NCBI GenBank assembly: GCA_022701365.1
Contig: JAKUHH010000150.1
Location: 372,001-436,000, forward strand
DNA length: 64,000 nucleotides
Origin: Mycocentrospora acerina
Taxonomy: Eukaryota; Ascomycota; Dothideomycetes; Pleosporales
Reading direction: 5' to 3'
Shown: piece by piece, positions 22,986-33,129 of the stretch
Numbering within the stretch: the stretch's first letter is position 1
Layout of the letters: each line of letters starts with the position of its first letter
Translations under genes and position numbers: made by a program
Notes under the pieces: generated by a model
Seen by the model: only the letters and a program-made list of their open reading frames with translations
What the model was told of the DNA's origin: nothing
Database searches by the model: none

Positions 22986-24201
22986 TTACAACAGGGCAAA
23001 AAGGCCAAATAGACCAGCGGCGAGAGCACCCATAGGGGCAACACCAGCAGCGGCGGCACCGGTGAATTGAGCAGGGGGGACAGAAGCGGTAGCGTTGCGG
23101 GAGGGTGTGGCAGAAACCCTGGAGGTAGCGGCGGGTGCCTGAGGCTGGCCGTCGCTGATTTGGGTAACGACAGCAGGCTTGCTGGAAGAGGAAACAGGCT
23201 TAGAGGAAGCAGCGGGTGCCTGGGGCTGACCATCGCTGATCTGAGTTACAACAGCAGGCTTGGAGGAGGCAGCGGGTGCCTGGGGCTGACCATCGCTAAT
23301 CTGGGTAACGACAGCAGGCTTGGAAGAGACCACAGGCTTGGAGGAAGCAGCAGGCGCTTGGGGCTGACCATCGCTGATCTGAGTTACAACAGCAGGCTTG
23401 GAGGAGGCAGCGGGTGCCTGAGGCTGACCATCGCTAATCTGGGTAACAACAGCAGGCTTGGAAGAGACCACAGGCTTGGACGACGCGCCAGGTGCTTGAG
23501 GCTGGCCATCACTGATCTGGGTGACAACAGCTGGTTTCGACGAAGCAGGAGGCGCTTGGGGCTGACCATCACTGATCTGAGTGACGACAGCGGGCCTGGA
23601 TGTAGCAGGAGGAGCTTGAGGCTGACCGTCGCTGATCTGGGTCACGCGCGATGTGGCCGCGGAGGCTTGAGGTTGACCATCACTAATCTGCGAGGCAGCA
23701 CCACTCGCACTCTTCTCAACAGCAAGGAAGCGGATGGGACTGCACTGTGCACCGGTAGATTGACTGTACAGGTTGTAGAAGTCGCCAGACAAGCACTGCC
23801 AGAACACAGTGGAGCCACCAAGGGCGAGAGAGTCGTTGCCGCAGAGAGAGAAGCCTGAAGTGATAATGGCACCAGCCTGTACGGGCCCGTCAAACTGGAA
23901 TCTGTGTGCTGTAAGTCAACATGTTTCGAAAGGATGAGGAGTCTTGTTTTACGTACTGGTAGTTTGAGGCGATATACCCCTGGCGACCAGCCTGGTCCTT
24001 CAAGATACCGTTGTTGAGAGTCAAAGTGAGTGCTCCAGCAAGCTGACGTGCTTCGAGATCACGCTTTGTTGGAGGGAGGATGGTGCTGATCTGGAAGGTA
24101 CCGCCGACAGAGGGGGAGCAACCAGGGGGAGGTGCACTGGCTTGGGGCAAGGCATTAACCATTGCGGCGACCGCAAGGCTGAGGATGGCGTAAGACTTCA
24201 T
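22986..24201 (-). CDS. PIR-repeat cell-wall protein with probable GPI anchor, 2 exons
   Basis: Secreted wall protein of the PIR (protein with internal repeats) family; PIR repeats form ester links to beta-1,3-glucan through a Gln. Exons are 24201-23957 and 23901-22986, giving 386 residues. A signal peptide covers about residues 1-18, and a Kex2-like KR site follows in PPTKRDLE. A four-cysteine domain (Cys28, 92, 108, 125) contains GYIASNYQFQFDGP and WQCLSGDFYNLYS, closely resembling the C-terminal domain of yeast Pir proteins. Nine copies of QISDGQPQA follow, spaced by Ala/Ser/Lys/Pro/Val linkers, and the chain ends in a hydrophobic segment (APMGALAAGLFGLFALL) typical of GPI addition. The intron junction CA|GTACGT to AG|ATTCCAG restores NYQFQFDG. 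Domain order is the reverse of yeast Pir. Transcription likely follows wall growth or stress, but no sites were identified. Confidence 0.9.
23121..23693 (-). repeat. Nine PIR repeats, alternating about 20- and 26-codon units
   Basis: Each unit carries (S/T)QISDGQPQA. Units alternate between a short linker (about 20 residues) and a long one with an extra duplicated VSSKP block, so the DNA has both a single and a higher-order period. Copy number is likely to vary between strains. Confidence 0.92.
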
Positions 24202-26355
24202 TTTAAGAATTATTCGACGTAATAACAATACAACGGATGTGAGGGTTAAAAACGACGGACGAAGTGATGGAGGTGTAGACTGATGAACGAGGTATCAGTT
24301 CGTACGAGCAAGTTCAACCGAGACCTGGCAGTGAGTAAGATGCTGAATGTGTGAGGATAGGACTCATAGAGAACGTCGGCATAGTTAAGTACTCTGTAGG
24401 ATTGTTAGCTTATTCACCTGCCTCATTGACCAAAAAATCATCGATCATCCATGGACGCTTCAGCCATTCCATTTACTCGGCTCCGCGCGTCAACACAGAT
24501 CAACAAACCGCTAGCTTGACGCTCGAGCTCACCGAAAAAGGCTGGAAGATAGTTTGGTGTGGAGCAAAAGCTGCGTAACGATAAACGCTCATTGCAGCCA
24601 CCCCAGTATCATTGGATGCTTGGCTCACCCAGACCCCGCATTCCAGCCGACCCGACCCATGCGTGCTCGTATGCGAACATCTTTCCCGCCTCTTGTCTGT
24701 ACTTGGCTTTCGGCCAAAGGATCTATGTGGCATTATTTGGTACATCATTGGCAGGTAGTACATAGAGGCCTGTGCTTTTCGGTTTCTAGAATTGCCAATC
24801 CGGACATCTCGAGTTGTGGACATACACCTGAGATGTGGACACACACCTGAGCTGTGGGACACAGGCCCAACGACAGGTATGAACGGAAAGAAAAGAAAAC
24901 CCTGCGTCTTCCCTCGCATGATCTGCGTTAGCGTCTTTCACTGAGGTGTTTATACGCTTTTGTCTGCATGGCCTGGTCCCACACATATACGGCGGGGTTT
25001 TCCCTGTCCCGCCTTTGTTTGAAAAATGGGTAAGAGCGATTCGTCGGGACATATTGCTAGAGCTGCAGGTTGTTGGTGGTGAAATCGTAGCGTATTGGAT
25101 GGCAAGGGTGACACTGGGACGGGATTGGTGTTGAGGGGCATGCTGTTTGAGTGATGTCAAGACTAGGAATTGCGCGATAGCCTATCGTACCCTTGGCGTA
25201 CTAGTAATTGATGTGGCTGTCGATCCAGCCGTAACGGCCCTTCGGGACGATTGGAGCCGCGCAGTGGAAGGCATCAGCTGTTGCTATCGATACTTCGGGC
25301 TTCGTGGGCTGCTCATCATGTGTTGTTACAGTGTCGAGTTGACAAACAGCTGAAACGAAAGCACCAAAGACTATTCACCGTAATGACTAACGCCAAGACA
25401 CTCGATCGCAATCAATAAGCTGACCAGCCTGTGCCGCACAGCACTGTTGATGACATCAATCAAGCGCTCGCTCGAGGCGGGCCTGTCGCCGACGCTGCAT
25501 CGACAAAGCATATGCACCCAAAGTCAGCTCGAAGTGGGCATTCTCAACATTCAGCCATCCACCAACCAGCCTCCCGAACATGCTCGGTTCGACCACTGAA
25601 CATATTTTGTCATGCACTTTTTCATCGTGTCAGAAATGAAGAGCGTCGTGAAGCTGAAGCCAAGAAATGCGACCTTCGTAAACTCTCTGATTTGAACGCT
25701 GATCCGACATCTCGAAGTGTTATTTCTAAACCCCCATCACAGCGAGCTGTTGTCGACGACGGATACGGAAGACTGAATCTGAGTTGATCGTCCCGGGCAA
25801 TTGCTAGTTCACGGCGTGGCGCTGGTGGCTAACATATTTTGGGTAATATGACACAGATATCTATCGCCAGGTTGCCGCAGGAACATATCGCGTCAATCGT
25901 TCTAGAACGCTAGACAGCCTCGTGTACTTTGTACGGATTATCGTAACTATGTATAATTGCTTTGTTTCGCAGTCGTAAATCATGTTGACAAACGATTGGT
26001 CACCAAGTCAACCATGGGTGGAAACAGTCATCTCCAACCGATTCAAAAAGACAATAGCACTTGATCAAGTACTAAAAACAAAGATAATCTCATCGACACA
26101 TTGCTGGTAAATGTAGGTCTCGGTATTCCGCACATCACTTATCCACTCCTCACTTCGAAAGACATATGAGGGATGCAGTATGATGGGGCGTAAACCTTCC
26201 ATTATCCCCTGATTAATTAGAGTTTCTCAATTAACATCAAATAAAATATCGCATTGTTGTTGATCTCGTTGCATGTTTTCTTCTTCTCTTTAAATTTCTC
26301 CTCACCGCTTTCGTAATTTTTCTGCAAGTTCACTCTTGCTCTTCCCCCAAGAAAT
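24202..26355. other. Intergenic region, no gene seen
   Basis: 2.15 kb upstream of the PIR gene. The only local structure noticed is a short imperfect tandem of about 20 bp near 24815-24862 (TGTGGACACACACCTGAG-like). Open frames are short and overlapping. Confidence 0.55.
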
Positions 26356-26619
26356 CTATTTCCCTTCTCCAGCTCTCTTCACACCACCGGCGATCTTGTT
26401 TGCTCCCTCCTCAACGCTGGTGGTAGCGTCCGCAATCCCACGCGCAACAGGTCGTCCGGCGCTTCCGGTAGCACCTTCAAGCGTCTCACCAACGCCACGT
26501 CCGAGTGCTCCAACTACACCACCAACTGTATTTGTTACCCCGCCCACAGTGTTTCCAATAGTAGATGTGACGAATTTGACGCCAGAAGTCACACCGGATT
26601 CTTGTTGGCCGATAGGCAT
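26356..26619 (-). CDS. Small Gly/Val/Thr-rich fungal protein of unknown function
   Basis: Single-exon gene for 87 residues, starting MPIGQQESGVTSGVKFV and ending GVKRAGEGK with a TAG stop. It is made of imperfect 11-residue-type amphipathic stretches rich in Gly, Val, Thr and Ala (TIGNTVGGVTNTVGGVVGAL, GVGETLEGATGSAG). This resembles small conserved ascomycete proteins that I recall but for which no function is known; the 11-mer pattern is loosely like LEA or perilipin-type membrane-surface helices. There is no signal peptide. Codon use is strong in this frame and the opposite-strand frame has no comparable pattern. It diverges from the gene at 27661. Confidence 0.7.
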   Translation of the reverse strand: MPIGQQESGVTSGVKFVTSTIGNTVGGVTNTVGGVVGALGRGVGETLEGATGSAGRPVARGIADATTSVEEGANKIAGGVKRAGEGK

Positions 26620-27660
26620 GGTGGCTGTGGAGAAGTAGGTAGTTGTTTGTGACGTTTCTTGTTTGCTCGCAGGTTTTAGGGCGGTTGGTAAAGGAACCTG
26701 AGTCTTGGTCCGTACTTAAGTTTAGTAGTATTTTGTTGTTTTGGTTTGTATGTTTGGCTTAAGGTATGGAAGAGTGTTGTTTTATGGCCAGGAAAGGCGG
26801 TGACGTCACGGGGCTGTGAGCATGCCTCGCTCCTCAAGTTCAAGTTTCAATCCTTGAACACAACCAGCGATGCGATCACGATCTTCGTCTATCCCGTCTC
26901 ACAACAATAGACCCACGCTGAAGCAACGTACTGCTGATCACATGAGATTTCGTATCTATACAAACACCTAATCATTTTGAATAGGAGGAGCACATCGTGC
27001 GTTAGGTTCGAGAAGAATTTGGCCTCTCAAGCGTTTTAGATGCTGCGGAAGGTTATAGAGCTACGCCTAGAGAATTTATGAGCCTGTCCGTCAAGGTAGC
27101 AGTATAAGTTTCGAGTCTTTTCGCTCAACACACTTGCAGCTTGTTATTTAGGCCTTCAATGCGCTACGAGTAAGCATTTTCCTCCATGCGTAGGAGACCA
27201 TGGAATGGGAAAACAACAGCTACCTTGGTGATCTCAACGTCAAGTGCAGATTTCAACTACACACGAAAGAGTCGGATGTCGGGGTTTTCGGAATCCGATA
27301 CCAACCGTTAGTTGCAAGCTACTGAGAAATATCCTTGATCTCATTGGTTGTGTTACATGTGGATGCCTAATCTCGCGCAAGGCGCTCTGGCTTACGACTG
27401 AATAGCTCTGTGGGTGGTGCCACTCAGGCTCAGCTCTCCGTTTTGGACAGAGTATAAAAGCGTATATTAGTCTATGTAGTGCATAATGTAAGTCATCTCA
27501 TGCAGTTCTCGTAATACTTGATGAGTCCGTTTGTACGAACAAAAGCCCTCCAACAATCTTTTCAGTCGCATACCATTCTCTCCCACAGCAATCTCGTAAC
27601 AAAAGATCTCCGGAGAAAAAGCATCCACGTTTTCACCGACCATTTCCGCGTAGAGTCGAA
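26620..27660. other. Divergent intergenic region
   Basis: 1.0 kb between two small divergent genes. It presumably holds both promoters. A minus-strand frame at 27467-27745 overlaps the start of the plus-strand gene and shows no domain. Confidence 0.5.
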
Positions 27661-28170
27661 ATGACTTCTCTCTTCCCGCACCCCCTATACGCTGAAGATC
27701 AACCAAATGCGCATTCAATCCTATACCTTCATGTCGTGCGCGCATCGGCCATGTCCTTCACGTTTATTTCCTTGGCAGGAGTCCCGATCTCAATCTTTGC
27801 AGCCCGATACCGCAAATCGCCCATGGATTCTCAAATTTTATTTTCGCGAACCCTTAGGTATTCCGGTCGTGGCCTCGTATTAGGTGTTGCAGCAGGAGCT
27901 GCTATGACTTGGGGACAAATGAGAGGTAGAGAAGACATTGAATGGAAAGATAGATCCTGGAGGATCCTAGAAAACAAGGGTGAAGTAAATACGGATTGGG
28001 TCACGATAGGCGGGGCTGGTACAGGTGCTGTAGTTGCTTTGGTTGCAGCGAGAAGAGGTATGGTGCCAGGGGGTATTGGGCAGGCGATCTTGGGAGGCAC
28101 TGGTGTAGGGATGTCACTTGGTGTGCCGTATATGATCGCTTCATTTGCAAGGGGGAGAAAACCTGCTTGA
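27661..28170 (+). CDS. Small membrane protein, DUF1757-like, function unknown
   Basis: Single-exon ORF of 169 residues from an ATG at 27661. After an N-terminal segment with an alternative in-frame ATG at 27751 (MSFTFISLAG), it has three or four Gly/Ala-rich hydrophobic stretches: SGRGLVLGVAAGAAMTWGQM, VTIGGAGTGAVVALVAA and GIGQAILGGTGVGMSLGVPY, ending in a basic tail. The glycine-zipper look is reminiscent of Tim17 or complex I B14.7-type inner-membrane proteins and of the fungal DUF1757 family, to which I tentatively assign it. No catalytic motif is visible. The location is probably mitochondrial or another inner membrane, by inference only. Confidence 0.7.
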   Translation: MTSLFPHPLYAEDQPNAHSILYLHVVRASAMSFTFISLAGVPISIFAARYRKSPMDSQILFSRTLRYSGRGLVLGVAAGAAMTWGQMRGREDIEWKDRSWRILENKGEVNTDWVTIGGAGTGAVVALVAARRGMVPGGIGQAILGGTGVGMSLGVPYMIASFARGRKPA

Positions 28171-30690
28171 GCTTGTAAAGCAGGGGGGGGGGGTTATTTG
28201 AGCGGTTGTGTACAACAAGTGTAAGTATGAAGAGAAATGAAAATTTGAGTCTCTCTGTATGCCTTGCCATAAGACAATGGATGCTACAGTACAAAGAGTA
28301 TTGACATGCTGAACAATGTTCTACTAAAAAATTTATCGAAGTACTAGACTTGTTACAATACACAGCTTCAGAGACTTAAGAAGGTAGTCTGTATATTAAC
28401 AACAATCTGTTATTGCGCCACGTGCTTAGTCGCATTCTCCATTTTCAGACATATCATATCTTGTGGAATAATGAATGAGAAGTTGCCAATGATTCAAGAA
28501 GATGTAGCTCAAGCCTTAGAAAAATACCCATGAAACCATGACTAGTGAGGTGAATTGAAATATTTAAGAAACGTAGGTTACAGTATCGATTTTCCTGTTG
28601 ATGCTTCGTGCTGGTGGAAGTTTGGCTCGACATGTTGACTCACGCAATATGTTGTAGCATTTACAACACTACTCTTTTGTGACCGTGTCTTAAGACAAAC
28701 ACCGTAATTCTGCTCATTAAAATCTCTATCCACACGTCCATAGCCTATTCTCTAAGCTGCCCCCATCTCACATGCGACTTTTGCTTTACCCAGCAGAGAA
28801 GCAACTACTTGCTGACCTTCTTCCACAGGCAATCTGTACACATCCCTTGACTTCGATTCGCCACCAGGTGCTCCCTATGGGTTTCTGGACAAGGAGATCC
28901 CAATCGAAGTACTTCAGCTTCTTTGCAGATGCGTAGCAAGGGACCGTTATTTGGCTGTGGTTGTGGCACCCAATGACCACATATATAGAGTGTGTACTGA
29001 ATATAACACATCCTTTCAAGAAGCTGGTAGTGAAGACCGTATTTTATCGCAGAGCAAGTAGTGATGGGTGTTACTAAGTCGTTTTGTTCGGAGAGTACAC
29101 CGTTACTTGTTGGAATGTCTGGAGTGGAGAAGAAAATGCTCGATGATGGTAGAACCGCTGCATCTTCTAACTTAGCCAACAATTAAAACTTGTACTTGGT
29201 CTCTGAAGAAGAGGCTGACATTCAGCTCTTGTGATAGCATATTCTGGTAATACAATACTGTATGTATGAACTTACGAACCTACCAATAAGTTGGCTTTGG
29301 TGGTGTGGCTAATAAAAAGTTTCAAGCGTAATACTATGCAGTTCTACACCTCTGATATACCGATGATGAAGTTGATGTAAATGAGCATGAACAAACCGCG
29401 AATATAATTGAGCAACGTGCTAGGAACTCTCATATTAACACCAATACAGAAAGAAAAGGACTGTGAGACCTAGATGCATCAAGAAACGAATCGTCTCGCT
29501 CTTATTCTGCAACATATGCCATTCTTCATTCTGACAAGCAGATGGTAGGCTCAAGGAATCCGGGCCGCTAAGCCCACCTACGTTTCGTAGGGCATAATAT
29601 TACCCCTTACTCCTCCTATACTCGCACACCCTCTTGTCGCATAAAGAATTTTAAAGCCCAACAAGATGACAAACTGAGCGAGAAAGGGGGTTGAATACGA
29701 TATTAGTATGCTGATTAGTGATGAGTTCTAATATGCTGGTGTATTCGTTCTTTTTGGCTGCGATCAGCTTGCTCTTATTGTAGTTATTCTATCTGCAGTA
29801 AATCGACACATACGTAGGCATCTCAACGTCCGATGGCTATTGACGTTGTGTGAGAAAAATGGGATGAAAGTTGGAAGAAAGAAGAGTAAGTCTTCTTAGT
29901 AACAGTACTAGTTAACATTCGCTCAGAAAAGTACAAGCACTCTCGGGAGATGCTCCCACACATACTCTCCTATTCATTCCACACTATCGGAATACATTCG
30001 AACCCATGCCAGACTAAGATTTGGCTTGCGATAGTAATTATGCATAAGTTTCCTGTCAATATCCAGGGTCGCCCTACCACATGTGCCTTTAACCTTTTGC
30101 GATTGTTACACTACCTCGACAAAGAGCTTCCATCACCCAACTACTGGACAAATCAACAATCTCCCACCGGCTAAGCTTACACTTTCCCCCAAAACTACTC
30201 AGATAGGCAACACCCTTTCGAAAGTCCTACCTTCTACACTTGAACAATTGTGCATTCATTGGCGCGCTGTACGCCACGCATCTTATGTCCATTATCTGTG
30301 GATTTCCTCGAGGCTCCAGTTCAACAAACCACGTGTGAAAGAGCAGCGTTTATTGTAACAAAATGAAAACCAGCAAACACTGAAGTGAATGAGATTGTGT
30401 AAAGACGTAGATCTCTCTTCAATAAAACAGAGGACCACGTTGCGTCGAAATACAACGAAAAACTTGTGGTTCAGCCACTGCCGCTTCAACGTCTCTCCTG
30501 CGAGGACCACAGAATGACTCTATGATATCGCGTAAATTAGCTCCCAATATCATTACTCTTTTCTTGAAATTCTCTCTCGCCCAGCCGTCTCTCCTTCTCC
30601 TTCACCAAGTCTCTCGAACGCTCTTCGCAACCTTAAGAAGAATTGTTATGCATGCGTACTTCCCATCCCCAACTCACTTTGATTCCACAC
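28171..30690. other. 2.5-kb region without a visible gene
   Basis: Between two convergent gene ends. It contains an 11-G run at 28183-28193 and otherwise unique, slightly AT-rich sequence. Open frames are under 130 codons with no motif or splice-supported extension. I found no tRNA, rRNA or transposon remnant. A non-coding RNA or fast-evolving small gene cannot be excluded. Confidence 0.5.
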
Positions 30691-32051
30691 TCACAGAAGC
30701 TCATTCTGGAGCTGTTGCTCAGATGTTTCATGAGCCTGCTCATCGTATTCCTTGCCCCCAATCTCCATTTGCTCGGGCTGATCAATATCCATCGGCGTTG
30801 TTGTGCTGAACTCCTCGACAGGCATTGCGGAAGACGAATCATCGCTTGCTATTGCTCTTAATGTAGCGGTATCTTCTAGGATCAGACTTGCAGGGCGCAT
30901 CGTGTTGTCATCGAATCCTTTGTCCTGATCATCGTCTTCTTGTGCGCTTCGATCCTGCTCGCCGTCCAGCTCTTCGTCTTGGCGCTCATTTCGCTCCTCG
31001 CCCCCAAGTACAATGCCCTCTTCAATAAGCTGAATGCGCAGACTGTCAAGAGCTTCGGCGCGAACATCTGGCGGAAGTCCATTGACCATGGTCCTAAGCT
31101 CAGGACTAAGGCGTTGCATCACAACTCTAAATTCATCGTCAGCGTCGTTGGTGTCCTCCTCATCATCCTCAGTATCGGTATCTTCCCCCGCATCATCATG
31201 GTTATCTTGCATGCGATTCAATCCATCACGGTCAAGTCCGGTATCCCGATGAAACCCATCTTGATTGAACCCATCTTCATCGTACTGCACAGGACCGTAG
31301 CTGGGACAGCCATGCTCGCCCGACCAGGCTTTGCCACAGATGTAGCAAAAGCTATTTCCACACACACATCTCCACACCATCAGCACATTCCCTGCGAATT
31401 TACACAAAATTACTTACGTGATATGGTTACACGCCTCGGCTAATTCGATCACCCGCCCGCAATCAAAGCACTCCTGAAACCCCTTCTCCATAGCCGTCTG
31501 CCTGAACTTTATCTCGATTTCGTCCGCCTGACATATATGGCCTCGGGTTCCCTGATCAAGTACCATCTTGCAATTTACACACGTCATCTTCCCACAGCCC
31601 TCGCTCTCGCAGACCGCATATGTGACGCCCTCGTCCTCATCTTTAATCTGCGTACTCGGGTGCAGAAACGCACTACAAGCTGCATTCGCACAGTAAACCC
31701 GGAATCTAAAAAAAAAAATGACAAATGGTTAGCACTCACTCAACCAATTCCTCGCCACGCACAAATAGACAGCACCATATATTTTACTTACTTGATCCCC
31801 ACTGCATACTCGCCCTGCTCCTTGACCCTAAACCCCCACGCCGTCTCCCACGGGAGATGCTCCTCGTAATCGTGCAGCAAAAAAATCTGCTCGCAGCACT
31901 TTGGCGGGAACAACGTCTCGTCGGCTGTTGCGCGCGCGAAGAAACTCGTTACATCGTCGGGACACACCCAGTGTGTGCCACAGGGGGCCGAGACGAGCAG
32001 GTTGGTTGGAGTAGAATCGGCGCCGCAGATTAAGCAGGATTTGGTGGTCAT
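30691..32051 (-). CDS. RBR (RING-IBR-RING)-type E3 ubiquitin ligase-like protein, 3 exons
   Basis: Probable ubiquitin ligase with cysteine-rich zinc domains. Exons are 32051-31792, 31705-31418 and 31369-30691, encoding 408 residues. The N-terminus begins with a compact RING-like pattern (CLICG, then CGTHWVCPDD and PPKCCEQ). Exon 2 gives an IBR domain (VYCANAACSAF, CESEGCGKMTCVNCK), and the 2/3 junction restores CNHITCVCGNSFCYICGKAW, the RING2/Rcat signature, where the Cys after CNHIT is the expected catalytic residue. The long C-terminal half is acidic and disordered, with a short helical segment (RLSPELRTMVNGLPPDVRAE). Intron 2 is only 48 nt, with a CTGAT branch point and an unusual GAG acceptor. 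The fungal IBR family is broad and its substrates are unknown. Confidence 0.85.
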
Positions 32052-32265
32052 TTTGAGGTGAGTTGATGTGTGCGTGTGTGCTTCCAGATAGCCCCCCGTG
32101 TAGGCAGATGGACAGAAGAGGCCTTTGCTTTAAAAGTCGGCGTATTGTACTATATTGTTCTGCGGTGTGAATGTGAGTTTTGATTTTCACCCTCACTCTC
32201 ACCTTCACCGTATCCACTCTCCACCCTCAGCCAGTCCAATCCGACTTAAATATATTCTCGCCACA

Positions 32266-32345
32266 ACCTCTCCTCTCCTTATTCTCCTTCTCTTTCTCCT
32301 TCTCCCTCTCTTTCTCCTTCTCCCTCTCTATCTCCTCCTTTTCCT
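32266..32345 (+). repeat. Polypyrimidine (CTTCTC-type) tract
   Basis: About 80 bp of almost pure C/T with a loose 6- and 12-bp periodicity, just upstream of the RBR gene. It is likely a promoter-associated low-complexity tract of the kind common in filamentous fungi. Confidence 0.85.
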
Positions 32346-32469
32346 ACTAAAACGCCCCTCTCACAGCGTCTCCCCTTTATAAAAAAAAGGAGGGATCTAT
32401 CTATCAACCAACCAACCAACTCTGCTCAACCAAAGCACACAATACGCACATACAAAACATGCATACACA

Positions 32470-32515
32470 ACCAATCAATCAATCGAACAATCAATCGAAT
32501 CAATCAATCAATCAG
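32470..32515 (+). repeat. AATC/ATCA tetranucleotide microsatellite
   Basis: Interrupted runs of the tetramer AATC (caatcaatcaatc, then caatcaatcaatcagcc) over about 46 bp. Confidence 0.85.
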
Positions 32516-33129
32516 CCAACAAAATTAAAAAAAACCAAATGAACACTTAAATCCAAAACAACTCTTATATATATTTTTATTTACTTACATGCAGACAACC
32601 CCCCGGCTAATCAGAAAGAAAAAAATGGTCACCTCCAGGCAACTTGGTGAGATTTTTAGCTAAACTACCCGGTTAAGGGCGTAGTGATGTCTAGGCACCA
32701 GGCAGACATGGCGCACGGTTCTGAAAGAGAGGGGTGATTGGATTTGCTGCCTGCGTGCCTGGCGTTAGTGGGACATGAGAGGAGAGGAAAGGAGAAGCGG
32801 GAAAATAAGGTGGCCTAGATTGTTAAGAAGAAGGGGGAGAGATGTATGGGTTCGTTGTGAGTTGCTGTTGCTGTTGATGGGGGATAGGCTTAGTCTTAGT
32901 CATGCAATGCGGCTGGTGCGTCTACCTACCGAACGAAAAGTTAGCCTCTCTACCAACTACACGTCTCTTTTAATTGCAAGTTGATTAACAGCATCGCGAA
33001 GAACAATGGAACATGTAAAGTGTTTTTTTCTTGAAATAAAAAAAATTCGACTTCCGAAACGTCGTAAAATGGCCTTTTTCTCTATCCAATCTTCCTCTTT
33101 CTCTCCCTTCTATTGAAAACAAAACCCCT

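Larger units (their letters stand above)
32052..33129. other. Intergenic region with simple repeats
   Basis: 1.1 kb between the RBR gene start and the LYS2 stop. It contains the polypyrimidine tract at 32266-32345 and the ATCA-type repeat at 32470-32515, then AT-rich sequence. No gene recognised. Confidence 0.6.
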
